Shown here piece by piece: positions 1 through 12,309 of a stretch of DNA of 64,000 nt; the stretch's first letter is position 1, and every line of letters begins with the position of its first letter. Under the pieces are notes generated by a model that worked only from the letters and a program-made list of their open reading frames with translations, had not been told where the DNA came from and did not search any database. The DNA comes from Anniella stebbinsi. Taxonomy: Eukaryota; Chordata; Lepidosauria; Squamata; Anniellidae. Where the stretch lies: assembly GCA_029215795.1 (NCBI GenBank), contig JARDYH010000007.1:63046763-63110762 (forward strand), in the 5' to 3' direction. The position numbers were made by a program, and so were the translations under genes.

Positions 1-314
1 GAGGCGGGGAAAGGCTGCCCAGGGAGGCGGAGGTGCGTTTGCCTGCCTGCCCACCCCCTCAGGTGTCCCCTTGACCGTGACGAAGGGAGCTCAGGGTTTT
101 ATGATCCCTACCCTGCGCCCTTGTGGGGGGGGCGTTATTTCCGTAGCCCCCTTGTTATTTCTGCAGCCCTTGCTCAGCCTGGAGCCTCTCAGCTGGAGGG
201 CGCCAGGTTGGGGAAGGCAGTTGCAAGGGTCGTGCCGCCTCCGTCCCGTGCAGAACACTCTCCTGCCACCAGTGATGGTGGCAAGTTGTAAGCTCTGCCT
301 TGCTCCTTCCACAG

Positions 315-964
315 TGCTCGGACAACATCCCTCCGGGCTACGAGCCCATCTCCTTGCTGGAAGCCCTGAATGGCCTGCGCTCCATCTCTCCCTCCATTCC
401 CTCGGCTCCCCTCTATGACGAGATCACCTACACCGGGGTGCTGGATGGGCTCCCCCTGTCCGGCAGGCCCCTGGTGGGGCTCGATCGAGCTGTGGAGAGC
501 GGCCACCAGAAGAGCAAACGCAGCAAGTCCCCCGACAGGTGAGCTGCTGGCTGCTGGGGATGGCTAAGGCCCATGCGGAAGCCTGTAAGTGAGCCACGCT
601 GGGCTCTGCCCTCCCTCCTCCTTCCCCCCTGGCATGTGCTCCACGTCCGTTCTAGCCATTGCTTCCTTTCCAGAAGTGCTGAGTCTTTACGGGGCCTCCC
701 CTTGCCCACGGTGGTGTCTCTCAGGCTGCCTTTGCGGGGCCTTCTTGTGTCCCTGCTGCTCTGCAGACAAGGCTCTGCTTTGGACAGCGTGTGGATCCCT
801 GCAGGGCCCAGTTGGAGCCCCATCTCCGCCCTGGAATCTCTCGGGGAATGGGGTGGATGAGCGTCCTTGACGGGGCTTCCCACACCTGCGGCTAGAGTTG
901 GCTGGAGTCCAGGCACTGCTCTTCTGGACTGAGCTGCGGTGGTGTCTGCTGTAGATCCACAGAG

Positions 965-1009
<45 letters not shown>

Positions 1010-3281
1010 CAGTGCCCTGCGCTCCCCCTCTTCACCAATCCATGAAGAGGATGAGGAGAAGCTCTCGGAAGACTCGGACTTGCCGCCTCCAGTGGCGCGG
1101 ACGGAGTGTGGGCTGCGCGAGGGCAGCTCCCCAGAGGTGCGTCCTTTTCTCTGCCCGTGCCAGGGGGCGTTGGGTCTCTTGCCTCTCCTGCAGGCTGCTC
1201 CAAGGCCAGCAGCACCGTCTGCCTGGGCACCGCGCTCAGGTGGCTGCCAAAAGAGCCGTGGGGTTCCTTCTGATGCCAGCAGGTGGCCTGCGCTCAGATC
1301 GTGGGACCCTACCAGGGAGGCGGTGAGTCACAGCGAGGCCGGACGGCCATCAGTCAGGGAGGCCTTGAACTGGATCCTTGCATTGAGCAAGGCGTTGGAC
1401 GCGCTGGCCCAAATAGCCCCTTCCAACTCTGTGGTTCCCCGCAGGAACTCCCTGTTCCTGCAGGGAACTTGGTCTCTCTCTGTGTCTTACCCTGAGGATG
1501 TTCACACGTTGCCGGGATGTTCAGGTTGATTAACCCACGATTTGTGGGGCTGCGTGAGAGCAGCTTCCAGTTAGCGTGATATTTGAACCCAGGCACTTTT
1601 AGCAATTTGTAGGTTAAACAATCCAAAGTTAACCTGACAACAAATTGTAAGTTAACGTTGGGTTGTTTAGCCCATGAACAACCCAAAGAGTCTGGATTCA
1701 GATGTCTTGTTAACAACCTATGAATGAGCTGATCGTAGGTTGCTCTTTAAAATCAGAGGTTTGCTTTCCAAGCTCTGGCTGCTTCCTCCCAGGAGAGCCT
1801 GGGCAAATCCCAAACTCCACATCCTGGAATGGTTTCTGCAAGCTCCAAGAAACCAGCTTGGTTGAAGGAGAAGCAGTCGTGGCCGGCACAGCCGTAGGGG
1901 AAGCCACGTGAGGGGCAGGGAGGAGACCCTTATGCCCAAATCCTTGGTGAGGGGCACAGGCTCGGACTATTCGTGTTCTCCTCTTTTCCAGAGCCTGATG
2001 GCAGAAGAAACAGAGGAGGTCTCCTCACTGCAGCAAAGTAAGCAGGGGCTGGGGGCCTCTGGCTGGAGGCCAGCCTGACCACTGGCCGGGGTGGGCGTCT
2101 GTGTTGCTTGTGAGGTTGGAAATGGGCGTACGATCCTGCCTCCAAGGGGGCCGTACGGCCAAGTGGAGCTGGTGGAGCGCTGCAGGCCAAGGGCGAGGGG
2201 CCTGGCCCTGTGGCGGAGGGCTGAGCAGCTGGCCTGGGAGAGGGTTTTGAGCGCAGGGGCTCCCAGGGACGTGGCGAGGCTGACCCGGCTTCCCCCGGCA
2301 TGCCTCAGGTAGCGAGCCGCCCTCCATCGAGGACATCGTCCAGGAGAGCGGTGGTGGCAGCAGCCCCTGCGAGTCCAAGAGCCTCCCCAAACTGGAGAGT
2401 GAGCTGCCAGCCGACGTCTATCTGCCAGGTAATGGCTAAAAGGAGGTGGCGGCCTCTCCGGACGAAGGGTACCTGGGCTGTGTGCCTGCGGACATTCTCG
2501 AATGTGCTACGTCACGTAGGAGTAGGACACGGAAGCCTCCGAGTGGCTTGCAATTGTGTGTGTGTTGGGGGGGGGGGGGTGGAAGCGCAGCAAAGCCTCT
2601 GCAGGCCTGAGAGCTGCCTTTTGAGAAGCCCACTCTGGGGGAGGGGTGCCAGTCTAAGAATTGAGAAAGGCCCGTGGGGGGGAGGAGGAGGAGCAGCCCT
2701 GGCCTGCAGGGCCCTGCTCTCTCCCACCGCCCAGGGCCCACACATGGTATAGCCAGGGGGGCCCATCTGACCTGGACCCTTGTGCTGTCTGGCCCTGCCC
2801 TGCCCTGCTCTGCCCGGGCAGCCCTCCGCCTGGACACTCCTGTTCTGTTGGGGGGAGGAGTGAGCGAGTCCGGCTTCTCTTTCCTTCCTCCACATTGGCA
2901 GGTGCCTTTCATGAGGGGTGGGGTGGGGAAGGGCAGCCAGAGTCTTGGGCTGGGCAGTCTCTCCCCCCCTGGGAGGGGCTGGCACACGGGGAGGGGCCGG
3001 GCAGTCCCTCCTGCAAACTTTCTGGTCCCAGTCTCCTCCGTGTGGTGGTTTCCCCATGCGCATCGGTTCTCTGACTGGACTGCCCAGAGCCGCTGAGAGC
3101 AGAAGGGCCGGGCGACCAACTGGCAGCGCAGCTCCTGACTGGCCTCCCTCTATGCCCCCCCCTTGCAGGCTCCTCCGACTTCGCTGGCGCTCTCCTGAGC
3201 CATGGGAGCAGCAGTCCCGGGCAGCCCTTCCTCTTCAGCCAGCCCCACCTCTGCGTGGAAAGCGGGCAGAGCCCGTCCTGA
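315..3281 (+). CDS. CRAMP1: CRAMP1-like protein, C-terminal exons (5' part outside window)
   Basis: Five exons join in frame: 315-538, 1013-1136, 1992-2037, 2309-2428 and 3169-3281. Each has AG before and GT after, and the phases agree (2, 0, 1, 1). Together they give 208 residues ending at a TGA at 3279-3281. The first exon encodes a conserved-looking block (IPPGYEPISLLEALNGL, then PSAPLYDEITYTG); later exons are acidic and serine-rich, with a short IEDIVQE segment. I read this as the C-terminal region of CRAMP1, a large SANT-domain chromatin protein linked to histone H1 gene expression. The SANT domain is not in the window, so the name rests on recall of this block and on the 16p13.3-like neighbourhood. 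That the exons are real is much surer than the name. The true C-terminus is uncertain because a further exon-like segment lies at 3606-3642. Confidence 0.55.
966..1007 (+). repeat. (CT)n microsatellite forming an intron polypyrimidine tract
   Basis: About twenty CT units run up to the acceptor AG at 1011-1012 of the second CRAMP1-like exon, so the repeat itself serves as the pyrimidine tract. Confidence 0.9.
1345..1440 (+). repeat. CR1-type LINE 3' end, fragment
   Basis: The stretch reads as a worn copy of the usual CR1 tail: a 'gcattgagcaaggcgttgga' block followed by 'agccccttccaactctgtgg'. It lies in the intron after the second CRAMP1-like exon. Confidence 0.6.
1510..1735. repeat. Diverged AACC/GGTT-rich interspersed repeat
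   Basis: Several GGTTGTTTAG, AACAACC and GTTAAC motifs occur on both strands, as in the longer copy at 27140-27520. It is probably a remnant of a palindromic non-autonomous DNA element. The family name is not known to me. Confidence 0.35.
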
Positions 3282-3649
3282 GCGCCTGGCTCGGGTCGCA
3301 ACCACAGCTGCCTCGGTGGCCGAATGCCAAACGCCTCCCGGGCCTCCGCCGTGTTCTCCCACGCAGCCGCCGGCCTGCGAGAAGCTGCTCCTCCCTCCCT
3401 TCCTCCCTCCCGCCAGTGAAAGGTCCTTCACGGTCCACGGAGTCAGACACAGGGCACGAGGCGGACGTTGGCCTCCCTCCCTCCCTCCGCTGGGCTCGTG
3501 CCCGGCCTGCTCTCCAAGGGCGGACTTGTGTCTTTGTAGAGATGTGCATGTCCCAGCCACGCCTTCCCCCGATGGCCGCTTGCCCCCCCCCCCCCCCCGC
3601 CCTGCATCCTGGACCAGATCTTGGACGACTGGGCCAACGACGGTGAGGC

Positions 3650-6600
3650 CTTCCTCCTGCCTCGCCGTGCTGTAGGCGTGGCTCCCCCACCTGTAAACCT
3701 TCCCTGGGGCATTGGCCTCTTTGAAACCCTCTCCACTCCCTTTCCGGCCCGCCTGCCTGGCCGCTGTGCTGTTACCGGGAGAGGGGAGGCCCTTGGCAGG
3801 GAGGCCTCCTTCCTCCTGCGGCACCTGTCCTGGCAGCCAGGTGGGTACACAGTGCTCTCTCTCCTCCCGTGCTCTGCCACAGGTACCGCCGCCACCGTTG
3901 ACCGAAAGAGCCGCTCTTGGGAGGAATCCGGCCTTACCTGCCCGGGGTGTCTGGCTGGATGGCAAAGCCAGTTGCAGGACGGGCCGGCGCTCGCTGCACC
4001 CACACCGCTCCCTTTTACGGGCAGGCCGACTGGGGAGGGCAGACCACCTGTGCTCCTGGCCTGGGAGAGCAGCTGTCCCTGGCCTTGGCCTGGGTCCCCT
4101 CCTCCCCCCCCAACCTTTGGGGTGCCCCTGTTGGTTCCCGTCCAGAGCTGGCCGGACAGGGTTTGGCGGGTGGGTGAGGTGCCAGGCCGGCTGGAGCAGC
4201 CGACCCTTCCAAGCCCCTGGCCTGATGCCCAGCCTGCAAGCTGCTCGTGAGGGGCTCTAGCCTTTTGGCTTCAGGCTGCTCCAGGCCTGGGCTTGTCTAC
4301 TGCTGCCCAGCCGGGGAGGCAGGAGGTTTGGGCTGAGTCTCAAGAGAAATGCTGTGGAGCCGGATGCCAGCGGCAGGTACAGGGTGGGGAGAAGACAGCT
4401 GGATGGGCAGGCCGCACGGCTCCATGGCCAGGACCATGCGGCCTGGTGCCTTGTTCTCAGCACACCCAGGAGGCAGGGGCCCCTTTTCCTCTGCCCCTCT
4501 CCTGGAAAGCCCCTTCCCCTTGTCGGATTGGTGTAGGAAGCTTTTTTGCTGCCAACTGCTTTCTACGGTGCCGGTCTTTCTCCACCCCACACCTGAAGGG
4601 CAGAGCTGCCCTCTTGCCCCCTTTGGGCTCTGTACATTCCTCTGTGTATATTCATAACCCCATCCTGTGTCTGTCCCGGGGGGGGGGGGGTGTTGGCTTT
4701 GAGGCAGGGGACTGGGCGGGGCTCCGTCTGCCCGTGGGTTCTGGGGAGTCCAGCTGGCGCTTCTGCTCTGCTGTCAGGTGGGGCCACTGCAGGCCGACTG
4801 CTGATGCAGCCTCTTGGCTGGGAGACAGCTATTCCCAGTGCTGCGTCCGGCACACACCCAAGATGGGAAGCCCACCCCCACCCCCTCAACCTCCCACTTT
4901 CAGGGTGGGGATAATACTGACCTACCTTACACTGTTGTAAGGATTATTTTGGTGATGTATGTGGAGTTCTCTGAGCATTTGAAATGCGCTACATAAATAC
5001 TAAGTATTATTATACATTGCCTTCTGTCCCTTTGTTGCAACTACACTGAGCGCTTTTTGCAGCCCCCGGCGATGGTGGGCCTGTAGCAGCAGCAGCAGCA
5101 GCATGGGGGGGGGGGGCTGCCCTCACCCCTACTTCAGCCAGGGCCCTGCATCTGAGGCCCCAGGAGTGGTGGCTGAGAGGGGGGGGCTGCCAAGCCCAGG
5201 CAGACGCTCCAGGCCTGAAGTAGGAGGGGGTCGACTTGAGCGGTTACTGTTCACTTGCGGGGGGGAGGGGGGGGCTGTGTAGAACTTCCTAGTGGGTCAG
5301 AGCTGCCTGCCTTTGAGGTGGTTTCCACAGCCTCCTGGAAAAGGACGGTGCTGCAGCACCCAAAGCGCAGGCAGGTGCTCAGCACATCAGCCGATCCAGC
5401 CCCATCAAGCTTGACTTGGGGAGTGGGATGCTAGGTGGCGGCTAGGCTGTAGCCCCCCCTCCTTGCCTCCTCTTCCTTGGTGTTCTTTGATGCCCACCCT
5501 GGCTTTGGCACAAGGGGCAATGCCACCTGGAGCTCCCTTGACCACCTTCCACAACTTCCTGCCACACTTGACCCTGCCGCTGCCAGGCAAACACACCTTT
5601 CCTGAACTGCCCCAGCCCATTGATCTTGGGCAGCTCCTTTATCTGACCATCTTTGAGGCTGGCAGGTGGGCGAGATGGTTTGTGTCGGTTCAAAGGCCGG
5701 CTGTTATTGGGAACAATGAACCAGCTCTCGCCCCGATCGAGATCAACCGTTGGCCCTGTTGGTCCGGGCCGCCACTCTTTGTCTCAGCCAGCCAGGCAGG
5801 CCCAAGCTTGCCTGCTGCCTGGCATCGAGGGGGCAAAGGCTCCTTGCCAATGCACAGGGAGGAGGGGTTGCCCCATCACCTGTAGCTGCAGAAGCCAGCA
5901 TTCTGCATGCCTGGAAGGCACAGGACCGCCTAGCCTCCAGGTACATCCAGGCACACAGGACCCTTTGCTCACCCTGTGCTGACCAGCAATGGCTGCATTT
6001 GCCTGCCTTCAGGGTGGATTTGGCCAGCCTAGGAGGGAACACTCAACCCGCAGCCTGCAAATGCTGAACACATCCATATTCGGGGTGGGGTGGGGCAGCT
6101 GAGAAACTTGAGGACATCTTAATGGGGAAATGTTTCCGGGGGTGAAGGGCATCAGTGGGGTGGGTTGAGGAAGCCTCATCCGTTGCCAAGGACAATCCAG
6201 CTTTCCATATGCTCCTTAAGTGGATGGGGCTGTAGAACGCTGCTCACAAGGGCTGCCTGGACTCTGCTTAAGGGAACAGAAAAGAAACCCAAATGCTGCA
6301 CTCAGGCAAAATTTCCATAGATTTTACTAACAAATTCTGCTGCCAAAATCCAGATTTGGAAAGGGCATCACAACGGGGGGGAGGGGGGACGTATGCGGTG
6401 TGTGCCTGGGGGCAGATGGTGCCATGGAGATCCAGCGTGGGCAACCAGTGCCGCTGTGCCACAGCAAGCCTTGCCCTGCACCCTTTTGGGCACGTGCCTC
6501 CGGCAGACCCGTTTGAACACCCTTGAGGGCTAGGAGCTTGCTGCTTCCCCCCAGGCTCTGGGGAAGCGAGGCCTGGCTGCTGTTTGCTTCCAATGCCACC

Positions 6601-6750
6601 TGGGAGGAACGAGGCTCCGACGAATGCTGTGCCAGGGCAGGCGAGCGCAAAGCAGGCTGCGGGGCTTCTCTGGCTTCCCCAGCAGCAGCAGCAGCAGCGC
6701 CTGGCTGGGGCAGTGCTTCAGGCTCCCCAGCCTCTTCGCTGCCCTGGAGG
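3650..6750. other. Intergenic stretch between the CRAMP1-like and FOXJ1-like genes
   Basis: Apart from the MIR-like SINE I see no supported gene. The first part (to about 5000) may be 3' UTR of the CRAMP1-like gene, but no convincing AATAAA signal is visible. A G-run rich, CAG-containing section follows at 5090-5280. A moderately open minus-strand stretch at 5410-5690 was examined and not recognised. Confidence 0.5.
4905..5022 (+). repeat. MIR-like ancient SINE 3' region
   Basis: The order of motifs is that of a MIR/CORE-SINE tail: GGGGATAATA, then ACCTACCTTAC, GTTGTAAGGATTA, ATGCGCTACATAAATACTA and a TATTATTA end. It lies downstream of the CRAMP1-like gene. Confidence 0.6.
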
Positions 6751-6759
6751 CGGGACAGC

Positions 6760-8340
<1,581 letters not shown>

Positions 8341-9199
8341 CCTCCGTGGTGCTCCTGGGTCCGCCGCTTCCTCCTGCTGCAAGGCAAAGGGGTTCAGTGG
8401 GTAGGTGAGCAGGGGGAGGAGACGGCTTCTCCTGCAGGGCTAGAGACAAAGGACACGCTGCTGCCGCCTCCTCCTCCAGGCCCCCCACAGCCAGATTGGG
8501 TTACACTTGCCAGGGCCTCACAGCCCGCCGGTGTGTTTGGGAAGCGGCTCCCTGGGGACAGGCGATCCTCTTTCGGAGGGTGTCCAGGTGGCAGCAACCA
8601 AGGGTTCATATTTACATTCATTGTGGGACTGCGCGGCTAAGCTGATGGGGCTGCAACCTGAGCCAGCCCCGGGGGAACCCAGGGCCGCGGCATAAAGGCC
8701 AGCCGGCAACAATAGAACCCCCGGGGGGCTTCAAGCCCAGAGCTGCCAGAGAGGCCCCGTTGCCCAAAGACCCTTTAACATCTTTGTCCCGCTTGCCCAC
8801 ACGTGGGGAAAGTTAAGGCTCGGGCGGCACATTCCAGCTGCGGGATCCCAATTTGTCCAATCAGCTGCCTGCTTCGTGTGCTTTTGATGGCTCCTGTGGG
8901 TGGAGGGACTCGAACCCTTCGCACATCCCTTGCCCTGTAGCGAGGGCAGCGGTCCCTGCTGACATCTACACACATCACTTGTGGAAAAGCCCTTGGAGCA
9001 AGAAGCTGGGGTGGGGGTGGGGGGCTGGAAGGAGAGTCCTCGCCAGAGTGGACGGTCTCCAGGGCGGGAGGCATTAGGGATGAGGAAGAGCGGCTCCAAC
9101 GAAGGCAGCGGGGCTGTGGCAGCCAGGGGTTTCAGAGGCATCTCCCCAAGCGAGGGCCCTGGCATGGCCAGCCGCACTTTGCCCAGCTGTGAAGCACGA

Positions 9200-10650
9200 A
9201 GCGACGCCCTCCCCGCGACCTCTCCTGCCCTCGCAGGCGATCACCTTCCGCCCCACACAGCCGCCACCCTCCGGAATCTCTTCTCGGCGCGAAGGAGGCG
9301 CCCGGAGCGCGCTGGACGGGCTCTTAAGCGGCGGCGGCGGGCGGCCCTTTTGGGCTGGCCTGGCACCCCATTGGCTGCTGCTCAGGGCCGGCGGCCGTTG
9401 CTTGGCTCCCAGCCCTCTCTGCGCTCCCACTTGGCCAGCCTGGCTTGAGGGCAGATGCGCAGGGATACACGTCTGGAGGGCTCTGGGTTGGGAAAGGCTG
9501 CTTTAGCATTCGTCCCAAGCTGCTGGCTTTCCCTTGCCGGGCCCGGGTGGGTCTTGCGGAGCTCGAGGGTGCCCCATTCCCCTTCGGGCGCTGACCGGGA
9601 CTGAGGGCGGCAGAAGCGCCTGTCGTCGAGGAGCAGCCGCCCCATCCTGCCTTGCCCCGAGGAGGTGTCCATGGCCTCCTCCGGTTCTCCATTGCGTCCT
9701 CCTCACAACAACCCTGTGAGGCCGCTTAGGGCAGAGAGCCGGTCACGGGCCCCAAATCGCCCAGCGAGCTTCAGGGCCACGTGGGGGCTGGAGACAGGGC
9801 GCCCGGCCTTCGGTGCGGGAGTGCCGAGAGGGTAGGCGGCGTTCTGCACATGCCCAGGGGCGCCCGTTCTCGAGGCAGGACGACGACGGACTCGTTCCCA
9901 AGGTTCACGGCGGCAGGAGAGGCTGCTCCCACCTTGCCGTGAGGCGCAAAGCAATTCTATTGGACGGCTAGCTGGCCCGTCCGCCGCGCGGGCTCTCGGT
10001 TGGCTGGGCGCCTCGCACGCCGCGCGGCGATTGGCTGCCCTCGGCGGCGGCGGCCTGGGGGCCCCTGTCTCCCTCACGGCCGCCGCCTTCCCTCACGCGG
10101 GAACGGGCCTTGGTGCGCCCCGAGCCGCCGCCGCCGCCGCCGCCGGACATGGCCGCGCCGCCACGAGGCGCTCCGGCTCGGCCCAGCTGGCGCCTATCGC
10201 GCTGCGCCGCCCTGGGGAGCCCGGCGGAGGGGGCGGGGCTCCGCGGGCCAGGGGCAGGAAAGGGGCGGGGCCACGCGTGCGGGGGCGGGGCTCGGGGAGG
10301 TTGGGCGGTTCCTGGGGCCGCGTGGGCGAAGCGCGGCGTGGGAGGGCCCCGAGGGTCCTGCCTACCTGCCTCCGCCGGACAGGTGTGGGGGGTGGGGGGC
10401 AGGCCTGGCCCACGTCACGGGGGGGAGGGGGAGGCGGCGCTGTAGAGGCGGGAGGACGCGCGGCTGGGGGCGGCCATCAGGCCACGGGACGCGACGCGCC
10501 CACCTGCGCTCTCTCAGCCCCGGCAGAAGCTGCGGCAGCCGGAAGGAATCCGGAAGGAGGCGGCGGCGGCGGCGGCGCCCTCAGCAAGCACCGTGGCTGT
10601 TGCAGCCGGAACCAGGCCGCCTCCCAGCAACAACAGCTCCAGGAACATCC
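9200..10650. promoter_or_regulatory. CpG island, probable promoter region of the FOXJ1-like gene
   Basis: The stretch has dense CG dinucleotides, GGGGCGGGGC boxes near 10257-10295 and (CCG)n runs at 10120-10144. It lies upstream of the minus-strand FOXJ1-like gene, whose coding exon begins after an acceptor, so at least one 5' exon must lie further upstream. A minus-strand ATG in good context at 10148-10150, followed after 18 codons by a GTGAGG donor, could be such an exon. Confidence 0.55.
9695..9775 (-). repeat. tRNA-derived SINE fragment (Sauria-type tail)
   Basis: The motif ACAACAACCCTGTGAGG and the following ATCGCCCAGCGAGCTTCA match the reverse complement of the central part of Sauria-type SINEs. 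Confidence 0.5.
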
Positions 10651-10899
10651 TCGGCCAGCCCGAGCCAGCAAGCAGGGCAGATGCCAAGGATACGTGGCCC
10701 ACGCCCGGCACAGCCTCTGCAACGAGAGACAGTTGCTTGGTAGCTGGGGCAGAAGGCGGCGGCGGCTGCTTTCCCACGAGGCTGCACCATGCCTCCCTTC
10801 CCGCCCCTGCTAACAAGGGCTCCGGCTTCCCCAAGCCCCAAGAAGCTGCAGGCTGGAAGGCTCTCCAGCACCATGAAGATCTCCTGGGCCAGTGATCTG

Positions 10900-12300
10900 T
10901 ACTAGCACTGTAGAAGTGTGAGACTAGTCCTGCTATGCTAGAGATGCTATGGGAGTGAGGCTTTTTTTGCAGAAAGCCTCTGAGCTGGTGATGGCTGAGT
11001 GTTTGGTTCCAATTTAAACATCCACATTGCGAGATTTATTAACATTGTTTCAAGCACCAGAGGAGTTCATCTTGCAGCAGGCTGGAATATGTGGGGACCG
11101 GAATATAGGGTTGGGTTTTTTTGCACATACTGAGGATGAGGGCCTTCTGGTTCTATCCAACTGTTAAATCCACAGAGGGGGTCTTTTGTTTGTGCTGACA
11201 TAACTTGATCCATAGGAATGGTCTAGAATGAGAGAGCAATACCCCACCCCTGAGTGTGGTGTATGTTAAACTAATGGTGCTGCCCTATCTCCCAAGTATA
11301 GAAGCTTTGGCACAGCCCCATGAATTTCCTGGATTACGCAAGTGGTCCATCAAACCTGATGATTTAATTTGGGGTGCTCAGGGAAGGTTTCTAAATTTTA
11401 AAAAAGCTCAGGCCAGACCCTTGTGGAACTGACTAGGAAAAGCCTGAAATGGATTCAAGAAGCTCTCACAACCCTTGTCCACCCCTTGCTAAAGATGTAC
11501 TCAAATGAGACACTGCTGATCATTACAGTTGGTGTGGCACAGCAGCCAGGAGCTGCCCAGGCCCCAGCTGAGATCCTCAAATCAGGAGGTGGGCTTTGGC
11601 AAAGTCACTTGCTCAGCCACAAGGATGAAGCAAGGCTTAGAAGCAGGACCAGTTTATTCATGCAGGAGAATCAACCCGTACAGCCTTTCTTTGCAATGCA
11701 GAAGTGCCTGGCATGTTTTTCTTCAAGTTTTAACGTTTGCATCCATAAGAAATAATGTAAACATAATTGTGGAAGGGATCCGTTTTATCTGAAGCTGCCT
11801 TATCCTGTCAGATCACCTCTGTGTAGCTCACTGCTGCCTATTCCGACTGGCAGCGCTTCAGGCAGGGCTCTGGAGGCTGAATCGGAGGGCCTCCTGCACA
11901 CAAAACACACGCTCCATTGCTGTGGACCGTTCCGTCACTACTCATGTCAGATTTTATCTTCGCATTTTGGCACTGGATTATTCCCAAAGAAAAATGTCAG
12001 CACAGAAATGGGGGTGATTGCTTTCTGGAGCAGCTGCTGCCTCTTGCAATGAGTCTGTTGATCCCTTGCGGCGGCCTCCCTCTCAGGAGCATTACCTGAC
12101 GACACCACACAGGCGCTCCCTGTCTTTGCTGAAACAGTGAGTGCAGCACAAGGCAACTTCACCAAAGCACCAGGAGGGGCAAGTGCTTTAGTGGTGTGTT
12201 TCTGAAGCTCGGATGCGTCCCTTTACTGTTGGGGAAAAGAGGCAGCGACTAGGCTGTGGTGCTCATGGTGCAGCTCAAGGCAATGGGTACAAACCGGACA
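10900..12300. other. Intergenic stretch with no recognised gene
   Basis: It is AT-richer than its flanks. I see no exon with good splice sites and no conserved protein block. A tRNA-Ala-like SINE fragment occupies about 11783-11905. Confidence 0.5.
11783..11905 (-). repeat. tRNA-Ala-like SINE, 3' part
   Basis: The sequence runs from GAAGCTGCCTTATCCTGTCAGA to CGACTGGCAGCGCTTCAGGCAGG. This is the reverse complement of the body that follows the tRNA-Ala-like head in copies at 46352, 57640 and 60973. Confidence 0.5.
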
Positions 12301-12309
12301 GAAGAATCA

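Noticed and set aside
3150..3965. Long minus-strand open frames over the CRAMP1-like 3' region
   Set aside because: They are shadows of GC-rich sequence. They have no conserved block and lie opposite well-phased plus-strand exons.
5442..5693. Minus-strand open frame that looked like a processed pseudogene
   Set aside because: Tested by eye against ribosomal proteins and other common retrocopies; no block matched, so no gene is claimed.
6182..6195. X-box-like GTTGCCAAGGACAA downstream of the FOXJ1-like gene
   Set aside because: A single imperfect RFX-type match 3' of the gene is no better than chance in 64 kb.
10031..10813. Plus-strand 260-codon open frame in the CpG island
   Set aside because: The composition is Gly/Arg/Ala from (CCG)n repeats, without splice sites or conserved motifs.
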